The translations under genes were made by a program, and so were the position numbers. From JAAZGD01 sp964383845 (GTDB taxonomy: Bacteria > Bacillota > Clostridia > Peptostreptococcales > Anaerovoracaceae): a stretch of DNA of 27,298 bases. The first letter of the stretch is position 1. Each line of letters opens with the position of its first letter. Below the pieces are notes generated by a model that saw only the letters and a list, made by a program, of their open reading frames with translations, ran no database searches and had not been told where the DNA came from. Location: positions 1-27,298 of the forward strand of contig CAYLIF010000021.1 in assembly GCA_964383845.1 (NCBI GenBank), given 5' to 3'. Shown here in pieces: positions 8,286-14,985 of the stretch.

Positions 8286-9692
8286 CTATAGATTCCCTAT
8301 AACATTCTTTACGTAAGCAACATCTGTTCTTGTTTCTTCAGCTAAGAATTGCAAGTCTTCTTCTGTAGGTGCTTTGACATCGTAGGTGGTCATAGCCTGT
8401 TTGATAAGGGATATTCTCATACGATCCAAGTCCACTTCCTTGGTTTTGATTAGCTTAGGATGGCTGGGAAGAATAATGCTCTTTCCCGGAACTTCATCTT
8501 CAGGATCACCAAACTTAATATCAATACCATTATCTCTGGCAAAGGAAAGCTGTGGTTGCAGATGTTTTCCAGCCCCTGTGTATTCTGTTTCCTGGACGAT
8601 AATAGTTTGATCCTCATCCATTTCCTGGGCTAGAGCGAAAGCGGCTGCCAAGGCAGTGTTCCCTGCAGGACCCTTTTCAAGGCCCTCCAAAGTAGCCAAG
8701 CACTCAGTAATATAGAAAACATCTCCTTGAGTAATGGTAACATAACGGTCCATATATCTCAAAGGACGAGCAGCTGATCTTGGCACGTCAGATCTATCTG
8801 GCCAGCTTGAAAAAGGAACTCCAAAACCCGTATGGCCTGTAGTGAAACTCTTCTTGTTAAATGCCACATCTGAAGCCATATGGAGCCCTGTAAGATCTAC
8901 TGAAGCTCCCACTATTTGGGATGCTGCTCCAGCTTTAATAAGTCCTCTAGCTGTACCTGTTAAATTACCGCCTCCTGCATTGGTACAAACTACTAGGTCA
9001 GGATCTTTTTTATATTTTTCTCTGAATTGCATAGAAATTTCATAACCTAAAGTTTCAACTCCAGCAATACCAAAAGGGGTATAAAGGGAAGCATTAAAGT
9101 AGCCTGTTTCTTCTAAAAGTAGGAGAAATTTGTAGAATAGCTCTGGTCCAACGGATAGTTGAACAACCTCTGCTCCAAGAGCTTCACATTTTCTTGCTTT
9201 TTCTACGATCTCAGGTTGACCTACCCCCTTGCTGTCGTAACACTCTTGAACTACTATGCACTTAAGTCCATGAATAGCGGCTTGAGATGCTACTGCAGCA
9301 CCATAGTTACCAGAAGTTGCTGTTAATACACCTTTAAAGCCCAGTTTCTTAGCATGGTATACAGAGTTCGCAGCACGTCTTGCTTTGAAACTACCAGAAG
9401 GATTCGCAGCCTCATCTTTTATAAATATTCTGGCGCCTTTTCCTTTAGGTGCGCAGGATCTTGCCAGCTTTGTAATATTGTGAAGCTCTAAAATTGGCGT
9501 ATTCCCTACATTTACGCTGTATTGAATGTTTTGCATTTCCTCTAAGCTATAGCCCGTTTCCCTCATCATCCTTTCGTAATCAAAAGATAGGGATCCACTC
9601 TCAAATACGCTGTAATCTATGCCTACAGATTGGAGCATTATGTCGCTTTTCCGTGCCATTACGGAAGCATAATCTGATTTTTTATTAGTCAT
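8286..9692 (-). CDS. ortB: 2-amino-4-ketopentanoate thiolase beta subunit OrtB
   Basis: OrtB is the PLP-binding subunit of the enzyme that splits 2-amino-4-oxopentanoate with CoA into acetyl-CoA and alanine. The 468-residue protein has a threonine-synthase-like fold. The PLP lysine is expected at K103 in NPSGSFKARR, and the glycine loop TATSGNYGAA follows. The ATG overlaps the last eight bases of ortA and its GGAG lies inside ortA, implying translational coupling. The protein is complete and its length fits the family. Confidence 0.95.
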   Translation of the reverse strand: MTNKKSDYASVMARKSDIMLQSVGIDYSVFESGSLSFDYERMMRETGYSLEEMQNIQYSVNVGNTPILELHNITKLARSCAPKGKGARIFIKDEAANPSGSFKARRAANSVYHAKKLGFKGVLTATSGNYGAAVASQAAIHGLKCIVVQECYDSKGVGQPEIVEKARKCEALGAEVVQLSVGPELFYKFLLLLEETGYFNASLYTPFGIAGVETLGYEISMQFREKYKKDPDLVVCTNAGGGNLTGTARGLIKAGAASQIVGASVDLTGLHMASDVAFNKKSFTTGHTGFGVPFSSWPDRSDVPRSAARPLRYMDRYVTITQGDVFYITECLATLEGLEKGPAGNTALAAAFALAQEMDEDQTIIVQETEYTGAGKHLQPQLSFARDNGIDIKFGDPEDEVPGKSIILPSHPKLIKTKEVDLDRMRISLIKQAMTTYDVKAPTEEDLQFLAEETRTDVAYVKNVIGNL

Positions 9693-9990
9693 GATTCTCT
9701 CCTTCCGCTAATATACCTCTAACTTGCTTGTCAATTTCAAGGAGCTCAGGAATAAAATTACCGAAGGCGTGATTGTATGCTGGATTAACTTCAATAAGGG
9801 TTCCTGTTTCCTGTCTACCAGTTACTGTAGTAACTGTAACTTCTGATCCCATCTCTGAATCTTCATTTAAAAATCCTTTTGTCCAAAGTTCTAGGGGAAC
9901 TTTTTTTGTATCCTCAGGGATCTGGGGGGCTCTATCTTTGGGTTCTAATATAATCTTGTGGATTCTAACCCACGCATTTTTTTCTATCAT
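9685..9990 (-). CDS. ortA: 2-amino-4-ketopentanoate thiolase alpha subunit OrtA
   Basis: This is the 101-residue small subunit of the AKP thiolase. Typical stretches are WVRIHKIILEPKDRAPQIPEDTKKVPL near the N terminus and the region VTTVTGRQETGTLIEVNPAYNHAFG at about 52-76, which resemble known OrtA proteins. Its start follows ord by 31 bp with AAGGACGGG upstream of the ATG, and its end overlaps ortB by eight bases. The tight packing supports a heteromeric enzyme with OrtB. Confidence 0.93.
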   Translation of the reverse strand: MIEKNAWVRIHKIILEPKDRAPQIPEDTKKVPLELWTKGFLNEDSEMGSEVTVTTVTGRQETGTLIEVNPAYNHAFGNFIPELLEIDKQVRGILAEGENHD

Positions 9991-10021
9991 CTTTCCCGTC
10001 CTTTCTAGTTTGTGGTTTTGG

Positions 10022-11080
10022 CTATTTAACGATTTTCGCGTCTTCGTAGACCATGTCTCTCATATCTCCCATGATAGCTCTTGGAACAGGCAGGTCTATC
10101 ATTGTATGAAGGCCTGGTCTTGCATTGATAACATGAGGGATCATATTAACACACATAGCAATAGTTCCAATTCCTCCAGGGATCTCTGGTGTATTAGACA
10201 TATTTACATCTGGAGTTCCTTTTATAATAACATAGTCTCCTGTTTGAACGCCAACTTGCTCCGGTTCTATTTGCTGTGGATGATCCATTTCAATCTTCAT
10301 CTCTCCATCTATGTAGCCGTAACCTTTCATTGCACATCCAGCAACGTCTCCAGCTTTGGCAAAACCATGAGGAGCTTTCCTATCCACCTCTGTTACAATA
10401 GGCTCCATGGCTGTTTCTACTTTATCAACCTTCCAACCGATTGCATCAGCTATCATATGAATAGATTCTTCAAAGCCAACGTGGCCTGAAAGGTGTCCAG
10501 TTTTAACACCCTCTTCGAATTCTTCTTTTGTAATTCCGATTCCTTGTTCTTCCATTACTGCTTTCCCAAAAGGTGAAAGGCTATTAACTCTTCTAGCAAC
10601 TATGCTTTCAACTTCCTCGCAACATCCTGTCCAACAGACAACTAGTAGGTCCATTATTAAGCCTGGGTTGATTCCAGTTCCTAGAATAGAAACTCCATTT
10701 GCTTTTGCTATTTTATCTAGTTCTTCTGCTTCTTTGGGTGATTGGGCTTTTGGATATGCCATTTCCTCTGCAGAAGATACCACGTTGATTCCTTGCTCTA
10801 GTACGAATTTTAATCTTTCAAATGCTGTTGATACAAAAGAATCGGTACATGTTAAAACAACGTCTGCTGCTCCTTTTTTAATAACGTCTTCTGGGGCGCC
10901 AATTATAATGTCCGGACGGTTTCCCTTTGGAGTTTCAATGTAGTCATACATGGATTTTCCAATTTTAGCGCCACGGCCCGCTACCCCTACAATATCAACA
11001 CCTTTCTTCTTAAGAAGCATGTCTGCCATACCGCTTCCCATTGCACCAAGTCCCCAAATTATTACTTTTACATTTTCCAT
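10022..11080 (-). CDS. ord: 2,4-diaminopentanoate dehydrogenase Ord
   Basis: Ord oxidatively deaminates 2,4-diaminopentanoate to 2-amino-4-oxopentanoate with NAD(P)+, the step between the mutase and the thiolase. The 352-residue protein begins with a Rossmann dinucleotide loop, GLGAMG at residues 10-15, in the context IIWGLGAMGSGM. The rest resembles dihydrodipicolinate-reductase-like dehydrogenases (for example GTGINPGLIMDLLV). AAGGAG lies eight bases before the ATG. It is the first gene of the operon, directly downstream of the sigma-54 promoter, and its leader of about 110 nt carries two dyads. Confidence 0.95.
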   Translation of the reverse strand: MENVKVIIWGLGAMGSGMADMLLKKKGVDIVGVAGRGAKIGKSMYDYIETPKGNRPDIIIGAPEDVIKKGAADVVLTCTDSFVSTAFERLKFVLEQGINVVSSAEEMAYPKAQSPKEAEELDKIAKANGVSILGTGINPGLIMDLLVVCWTGCCEEVESIVARRVNSLSPFGKAVMEEQGIGITKEEFEEGVKTGHLSGHVGFEESIHMIADAIGWKVDKVETAMEPIVTEVDRKAPHGFAKAGDVAGCAMKGYGYIDGEMKIEMDHPQQIEPEQVGVQTGDYVIIKGTPDVNMSNTPEIPGGIGTIAMCVNMIPHVINARPGLHTMIDLPVPRAIMGDMRDMVYEDAKIVK

Positions 11081-11115
11081 AGTTCTTTTCTCCTTTGTTT
11101 CATCATTAAGTTCAT

Positions 11116-11129
11116 TTCAATAAATTGAA
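11116..11129. promoter_or_regulatory. 6-2-6 dyad in the ord leader, possible ArsR-family operator
   Basis: TTCAAT-AA-ATTGAA is a perfect six-base inverted repeat separated by two bases. That geometry resembles operators of ArsR/SmtB/CadC proteins. It lies between the predicted transcription start and the ord start codon, where a bound repressor could block elongation. An ArsR-family gene is encoded about 270 bp away. Assigning the site to that protein is inference. Confidence 0.4.
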
Positions 11130-11141
11130 TAAATCATTGCT

Positions 11142-11154
11142 AGTGATAATCACT
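11142..11154. promoter_or_regulatory. 13-bp palindrome in the ord leader
   Basis: AGTGAT-A-ATCACT is a perfect palindrome with a single central base, located about 40 bp downstream of the predicted sigma-54 transcription start. It could be an operator. In RNA its arms would leave almost no loop, so a DNA site is more likely. The binding protein is unknown. Confidence 0.4.
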
Positions 11155-11202
11155 TTTTAGCTTTTGTTCTAGGTCTATAGTATTACGATTTAGATAATAA
11201 AA

Positions 11203-11217
11203 GCAAGGAATGTGCCA
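11203..11217 (-). promoter_or_regulatory. Sigma-54 (-24/-12) promoter of the ord operon
   Basis: On the minus strand TGGCAC-ATTCC-TTGC matches the sigma-54 consensus TGGCAC-N5-TTGC at every stated position, with the required GG and GC doublets. Transcription should start near 11191, about 110 nt before ord. The adjacent activator gene has all sigma-54 activator domains. A weaker sigma-70-like alternative (TTGCTT at 11206-11201, 18 bp, TACTAT at 11182-11177) overlaps and could give basal expression. Confidence 0.9.
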
Positions 11218-11251
11218 ACATTTCTGCTTGCCACTAATATTGCAAAGCCAA

Positions 11252-11297
11252 TAAAAAACGGCTCCTGCCACTGAAATTTCAAGGGTTCTAAGAGCCG
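11252..11297 (-). terminator. Intrinsic terminator of the regulator transcript
   Basis: On the minus strand CGGCTC pairs with GAGCCG around an inner CTTGAAATTTCAG stem, followed directly by TTTTTTATT. It lies about 105 bp after the ArsR-family stop codon and just before the sigma-54 promoter, so it insulates the ord operon from read-through. Confidence 0.75.
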
Positions 11298-11342
11298 AAA
11301 ATTTATCGTTTTTTTATGTTCAATTCTAACAACTTTTTTGTT

Positions 11343-11360
11343 GTGCAAATATATTTGCTA
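11343..11360. promoter_or_regulatory. Candidate enhancer (UAS) palindrome 1
   Basis: GTGCAA-N6-TTGCTA shares the form G(C/T)GCAA-N6-TTGC with the sites at 11365-11382 and 13164-13181. Its centre is about 135 bp upstream of the -24 box and 22 bp, two helical turns, from the neighbouring site. That fits a tandem binding site for the sigma-54 activator. Confidence 0.6.
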
Positions 11361-11364
11361 TTTA

Positions 11365-11382
11365 GCGCAAGTTGTTTTGCAC
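11365..11382. promoter_or_regulatory. Candidate enhancer (UAS) palindrome 2
   Basis: GCGCAA-N6-TTGCAC. Within a 22-bp stretch it is identical to the site upstream of the activator gene except for three central bases, which is strong evidence for one common binding protein. It lies about 155 bp upstream of the sigma-54 promoter, just past the ArsR-family stop codon. Confidence 0.68.
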
Positions 11383-11401
11383 TCATCGGTTATTATATAC
11401 C

Positions 11402-11719
11402 CTATTTGAACTTACGGGTAGCGTCTAAATACTTAGAGAGGGTTCCAATATTAACGTAATAATAGGTATACTTATTTTCTTTCTTTACCTCTACTAGTCC
11501 TGATAAGACCAGCTTTTTCATATGCTGGGATATGGTGGCTTGGGCATAATCAAAGGCATCTACCAAATCTCCAGTACAAACTGGTTGTCTATTAGTGTTA
11601 CAATTCATTATATGCCTAAACAAATATATTCTTACAGGATGGGCAAGGGCATCAGAAGCTCTGGCAATCAAAAGCACCTCTTCATCCAAGAACTCATCTA
11701 CATCTCTTCTTAACCGCAT
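11402..11719 (-). CDS. ArsR-family winged-helix transcriptional regulator
   Basis: The 105-residue protein has the ArsR fold: ALAHPVRIYLFRHIM (about 24-38) leads into a helix-turn-helix at about 48-75 (TGDLVDAFDYAQATISQHMKKLVLSGLVEV), then the beta-wing with KENKYTYYYVN. Two cysteines, C39 and C48, flank the segment before the recognition helices, but I cannot assign a metal or redox site from them alone. The ATG comes one base after the stop codon of the sigma-54 activator gene, so the two regulators are translationally linked. The next operon downstream is the ornithine operon, and a 6-2-6 dyad in its leader is a plausible target. The ligand is unknown. Confidence 0.85.
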   Translation of the reverse strand: MRLRRDVDEFLDEEVLLIARASDALAHPVRIYLFRHIMNCNTNRQPVCTGDLVDAFDYAQATISQHMKKLVLSGLVEVKKENKYTYYYVNIGTLSKYLDATRKFK

Positions 11720-11720
11720 C

Positions 11721-13133
11721 CTAACTTTCTCCCTTCAAGCTATACTTCTTCATTTTGTGTTGTAACGTCTGCCTTTTAATCCCCAAGACTTTGGCTCCTT
11801 GAGATATGTTACCATTAGTTTTATCCAAGGCTTCTTTAATTAGAGATATTTCTAATTCTCTTAAATATTCATCTATTGGTCCCCCTAGATTTTCTAGAGA
11901 AGAACGACCATGTTTTTTCTCTTTGTTTTCTTGATCTCCAGGAATTCTTAACAATCTTTCAGTTATTACATGTTCTCCTTCTGTCAATGAAACTGCTGCC
12001 ATCAATATGTTCTCAAGCTCTCTTACATTTCCAGGGTAATCATAGTCTTCTAAAATCTTCATGGCCTTTTCTGAAAGCATCCAGACTTCTTTATTAAATC
12101 GAGTGTTGTGCTTTTTTAAAAAATGCTCTACTAGAATGGGTATGTCGTCTTTACGGTCTCTTAGGGATGGCATTCTGATGTTTACTATGTTGAGCCTATA
12201 ATATAGGTCCTTACGCAGTATTCCTTGATCTAATAGTTCCTGTGGGTCTACGTTCACCGTTGCCAATATCCTTACATCAACGGGAATATCCTTAGTTCCT
12301 CCAACACGTCTTATGTAATCTTCCTGCAGAACTCTTAAAAGTTTGCCTTGTAAAGCATAAGGCATGGAAGAGATTTCATCAAGTAAAAGAGTTCCTCCAC
12401 TGGCTTGTTCGAAAAGGCCTTCTCTATCAATTGCACCAGTAAAGCCTCCTTGAGAGGTTCCAAACAAGATACCTTCTAGCAAGGTTTCTGGTAGCGCTAC
12501 ACAATTTTGTGCCAGAAATGGTTTGTCTTTTCTGGGACTCTTATAGTGAATGCTTTGAGCTATTAACTCTTTACCCGTTCCTGTTTCGCCATAAATAAAA
12601 ACGCTGGCATTACTGGAGGCAGCTTTTTTTGCTAAATCAACCATCTCTCTAAAGCCCTGGTTTTGACCTATTAAGTCTCCAAAGATATATTTTTTAATGA
12701 AATCTCGGGGTATATCTCCCTTTGAATTGTTTTCACCACGAAGAGCAATAAGGGAGTCTGATAGCTCCATTATATTTGTAACATCTTTTGATAATTCAAT
12801 TGCTGCTACCACTTCATTTTTGTCGCCAAAAACTGGTACTGTGGAATTCAGTGTGTGAATAATTTTGCCATATTTGTTGGGGTACCGCTGCTCTCTGTTA
12901 ATAGTGGCTTCACCAAAGCGTAAGGCCTTTAAGAGAGTAGAGTCCGCCTCAGGTATGTTGCTAAAAACCTTACGGAAATCTTTTCCTATAACGTCCCCTT
13001 GAGATTGTTCCTCCAGTTTCATCATGGCCTTGTTATATAGGAGGGTGCTATTATCTGATAGCACAATATGAACCCCGTAATCTAGTTCCTGGGTAAGGCT
13101 ATATAAAATTTTTTGCCATTTATTTGTATTCAT
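11721..13133 (-). CDS. RocR-like sigma-54-dependent transcriptional activator (PAS-AAA+-Fis)
   Basis: The 470-residue protein has an N-terminal PAS-like sensor (about 5-125), an AAA+ domain (about 152-390) and a Fis-type helix-turn-helix (about 425-465). Walker A is GETGTGKE at 182-189 and Walker B is GTLLLDE at 247-253. The sigma-54 contact loop reads GGFTGA (229-234) instead of GAFTGA. Its N terminus resembles Bacillus RocR, which senses ornithine or citrulline and activates arginine/ornithine catabolism. With the sigma-54 promoter in front of ord, it is very probably the operon activator. There is no ribosome-binding site before the ATG; the promoter predicts a leaderless mRNA. A matching palindrome overlaps its -35 box. 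Confidence 0.9.
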   Translation of the reverse strand: MNTNKWQKILYSLTQELDYGVHIVLSDNSTLLYNKAMMKLEEQSQGDVIGKDFRKVFSNIPEADSTLLKALRFGEATINREQRYPNKYGKIIHTLNSTVPVFGDKNEVVAAIELSKDVTNIMELSDSLIALRGENNSKGDIPRDFIKKYIFGDLIGQNQGFREMVDLAKKAASSNASVFIYGETGTGKELIAQSIHYKSPRKDKPFLAQNCVALPETLLEGILFGTSQGGFTGAIDREGLFEQASGGTLLLDEISSMPYALQGKLLRVLQEDYIRRVGGTKDIPVDVRILATVNVDPQELLDQGILRKDLYYRLNIVNIRMPSLRDRKDDIPILVEHFLKKHNTRFNKEVWMLSEKAMKILEDYDYPGNVRELENILMAAVSLTEGEHVITERLLRIPGDQENKEKKHGRSSLENLGGPIDEYLRELEISLIKEALDKTNGNISQGAKVLGIKRQTLQHKMKKYSLKGES

Positions 13134-13139
13134 AGATGG

Positions 13140-13169
13140 ATTATACCATAAATAAAGGAGTCAGCGCAA
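13140..13169 (-). promoter_or_regulatory. Promoter of the activator gene, predicted leaderless
   Basis: On the minus strand TTGCGC (13169-13164), an 18-bp spacer and TATAAT (13145-13140) with an extended TGG. Only six bases separate the -10 box from the ATG, so transcription should begin at the A of the start codon. No Shine-Dalgarno sequence is present. Confidence 0.65.
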
Positions 13170-13181
13170 AAAGTTTTGCAC
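13164..13181. promoter_or_regulatory. Palindrome 3, overlapping the activator -35 box
   Basis: GCGCAA-N6-TTGCAC, nearly identical to the site at 11365-11382. It covers the -35 hexamer of the activator gene, so binding there should hinder RNA polymerase and give negative autoregulation, as is common for sigma-54 activators. Confidence 0.62.
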
Positions 13182-13185
13182 TCAA

Positions 13186-13215
13186 GAAAACACCCCTTAT
13201 TATAGAGGTGTTTTC
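13186..13215. terminator. Terminator hairpin between the cold-shock and activator genes
   Basis: GAAAACACC pairs perfectly with GGTGTTTTC around a 12-base loop that contains further pairing. It lies about 45 bp after the cold-shock stop codon. T runs on both strands are interrupted (TTTTC), so termination should be moderate and possibly bidirectional. Confidence 0.65.
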
Positions 13216-13259
13216 GTTTTCTTCTGTTTGTTGCTGAAAGTTAGATCTCTTCCATAGAA

Positions 13260-13472
13260 TTATAGAGCGTTTACATTAACTGCCCTAAGTTTATCACTAT
13301 TTCTAGGATCTTCTTCTACATCGAAAGAAACTTTTTGTCCTTCTGCAAGGGTTTTAAATCCATCAATGTTAATTGCTGAGAAATGTACGAATACATCCTC
13401 GCCACCTTCGTCGTTGGATATAAATCCAAAACCTTTTTCTGCGTTAAACCATTTTACTACACCTGTACTCAT
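13260..13472 (-). CDS. Cold-shock domain protein (CspA family)
   Basis: This 70-residue protein is a single cold-shock domain that binds single-stranded RNA and DNA. Both RNA-binding motifs are present: KGFGFI at about 14-19 and DVFVHFSAI at about 26-34. The start MSTGVVKWFN is preceded by AAGGAGG at good spacing. Length and sequence are standard for the family. The leader is long, about 130 nt from a TTGACA promoter, and contains a large terminator-like hairpin, which suggests control by temperature or by the protein's own antitermination activity. Confidence 0.95.
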   Translation of the reverse strand: MSTGVVKWFNAEKGFGFISNDEGGEDVFVHFSAINIDGFKTLAEGQKVSFDVEEDPRNSDKLRAVNVNAL

Positions 13473-13520
13473 TGATTGTTCCTCCTTAAATACTTAGTTC
13501 TCTCTTGTACTTTTTAAAAA

Positions 13521-13575
13521 ACTCGCATATTTTGGTAAGTTCTTAAGGGACTAAAACTTACAAAAAAATGCGAGT
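13521..13575 (-). promoter_or_regulatory. Terminator-like hairpin in the cold-shock leader
   Basis: On the minus strand ACTCGCAT pairs with ATGCGAGT, and an inner stem pairs GTAAGTT with AACTTAC. The 55-nt structure is followed directly by a T tract of six. It lies between the promoter at 13609-13637 and the start codon at 13472, so it may act as an attenuator. It could also terminate nhaA transcription from upstream; the two roles are compatible. Confidence 0.65.
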
Positions 13576-13608
13576 AAAAAGTCTTTAAGTCATCCGTTAT
13601 ATGAAAAC

Positions 13609-13637
13609 ACCTTACCAAATCTCATAACAAATGTCAA
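13609..13637 (-). promoter_or_regulatory. Promoter of the cold-shock gene
   Basis: On the minus strand a perfect -35 TTGACA (13637-13632), a 17-bp spacer and a weak -10 TAAGGT (13614-13609). Transcription should start near 13602, giving a leader of about 130 nt that includes the hairpin at 13521-13575. Confidence 0.55.
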
Positions 13638-13701
13638 TCATAAAGCCTTTGATTTGCAGATATTCCCCTTGAATATCAAGGAAAGTTTTCTTTGATATCA
13701 A

Positions 13702-14868
13702 TTAATCCAATTTCTTTTCAACTTTGACGATTTTTCCTACAATTATAGCTATTATTCCAGCTGCTGCTGTAAAAAGTGCTCCCATCTTTGCTGCTCCTTG
13801 CAATCCCAGATCAACAAAGGCTTCATTTGAAACAAAGAGAGCTACGGTAAGACCCATTCCACCAATTATACCTGCAACTACAACATCTCTTGCATGCATT
13901 CCATCAGGAAGCTTAAATGACATCAATGTAGCTAGATAGGTAAAGAGGCTAATTCCCAGTGTCTTTCCAACTACCAAGGCTAAAAATATAATCCAAGTAA
14001 GATCTGTTATTCCCGAAAAAGCAACCCCTGCATTGGTAAGACCAAATAAGATAAGGCCAAAGTCCACAAAGGGTGCTATTTGATGTTCAAAACTTGCTAG
14101 AGAGCTCTTTCCAACTGCGTCTTCTAGGCTATGTGCGCTGTTATCCTTTATTATAACCCCGGTCCTTGGAAGGAATGGAACAATAAAGATTAGGGATAAG
14201 GCGGGATGTAAGTGGGCAGAGTGCATACCAAACCAGCTTAGGCCTCCTGCTATCAAAACATAAAACCAGTAGTTTTGAACGCCTTTTTTGTTGAGGATAA
14301 AAGCAATTGCCATTGCTAGAACAACTAGTAAAAGCCACAAGGGTTCTACAGGGTTATTGGGGTCTGGATAAAACACTGCTATGATTATTAATCCAATTGC
14401 ATCATCGGCCACTGCAAGTAGAAGTAAGAATTTAACTGCTGGATGGTTTCTACCAAACACGATCCGGGCCACAAGCCAAGCTAGAGCAATGTCTGTTGCA
14501 GTACAAATTCCCCAGCCGTTAGTGAAGGCAGGTTCTCCCATTATAATATTTAAAATAAAAAACAGCCCCACCGGTCCGATAACGCCACCGGCTGTAGCCA
14601 TTAAAGGAGTTACTGCTTTTTTTATTGGGTTAAGTGCCCCACCGGGAGAAAGACTGTTAACAATTTCAACTCCTGCTATAGCAAAAAAGAATACCATAAA
14701 AATATCATTTACCAACCAATGGAAGTTTATATACTCTCCGAAAATCGGAGTATGGACTATATGGTGATAATTTTCTGGAGAGATATTGGCCCATATCAAC
14801 GCCAAAACCACACCACTGAGTAACGGAATAGATAGATTCCGCAGTCTGATAGAAATATTGTGGATCAT
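13702..14868 (-). CDS. nhaA: Na+/H+ antiporter NhaA
   Basis: NhaA expels sodium in exchange for protons across the cytoplasmic membrane. The 388-residue, highly hydrophobic protein has the paired aspartates of the ion site in LLAVADDAIGLIIIAVFY and the unwound-helix motif TATDIALAW, both typical of NhaA. About 12 membrane segments fit the length. The gene has its own promoter (14939-14967). In other clostridia a sodium/proton antiporter of a different family (NhaC) accompanies ornithine genes; here NhaA is about 2.6 kb from ord but separately transcribed, so any link is loose. Confidence 0.95.
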   Translation of the reverse strand: MIHNISIRLRNLSIPLLSGVVLALIWANISPENYHHIVHTPIFGEYINFHWLVNDIFMVFFFAIAGVEIVNSLSPGGALNPIKKAVTPLMATAGGVIGPVGLFFILNIIMGEPAFTNGWGICTATDIALAWLVARIVFGRNHPAVKFLLLLAVADDAIGLIIIAVFYPDPNNPVEPLWLLLVVLAMAIAFILNKKGVQNYWFYVLIAGGLSWFGMHSAHLHPALSLIFIVPFLPRTGVIIKDNSAHSLEDAVGKSSLASFEHQIAPFVDFGLILFGLTNAGVAFSGITDLTWIIFLALVVGKTLGISLFTYLATLMSFKLPDGMHARDVVVAGIIGGMGLTVALFVSNEAFVDLGLQGAAKMGALFTAAAGIIAIIVGKIVKVEKKLD

Positions 14869-14938
14869 TCTGAATCCCTGCCTTTCGCAAAAATAGATTA
14901 AAATAATAGATAAAATAGCTAGTCAACACGACGAAAAA

Positions 14939-14967
14939 ATTATATCACTTAACAACAGCAGTAGCAA
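14939..14967 (-). promoter_or_regulatory. Promoter of nhaA
   Basis: On the minus strand TTGCTA (14967-14962), a 17-bp spacer and consensus TATAAT (14944-14939) with an extended TGA. The predicted start near 14932 gives a 64-nt leader. Confidence 0.65.
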
Positions 14968-14985
14968 GATAGTCGCAGCATTTTT

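Larger units (their letters stand above)
11081..11401. other. 321-bp control region of the ornithine operon
   Basis: There is no gene here. Reading toward ord it holds, in order: two palindromes (11365-11382 and 11343-11360), an intrinsic terminator for the regulator transcript (11252-11297), a sigma-54 promoter (11203-11217), and a leader with a 13-bp palindrome and a 6-2-6 dyad. Each is listed separately. Confidence 0.8.

Noticed and set aside
9773..10489. Open frame of 238 codons on the plus strand
   Set aside because: It runs antisense to ortA and ord, has cysteine/histidine/serine-rich composition typical of an antisense frame, and has no recognisable motif.
11081..11401. A cobalamin riboswitch for the B12-dependent pathway
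   Set aside because: I found no B12-box-like sequence; the region is explained by a sigma-54 promoter, dyads and a terminator.
13677..13701. nhaA terminator directly after its stop codon
   Set aside because: Short palindromes such as TTGATATCAA are present, but there is no stable stem followed by a T tract until the hairpin at 13521-13575.
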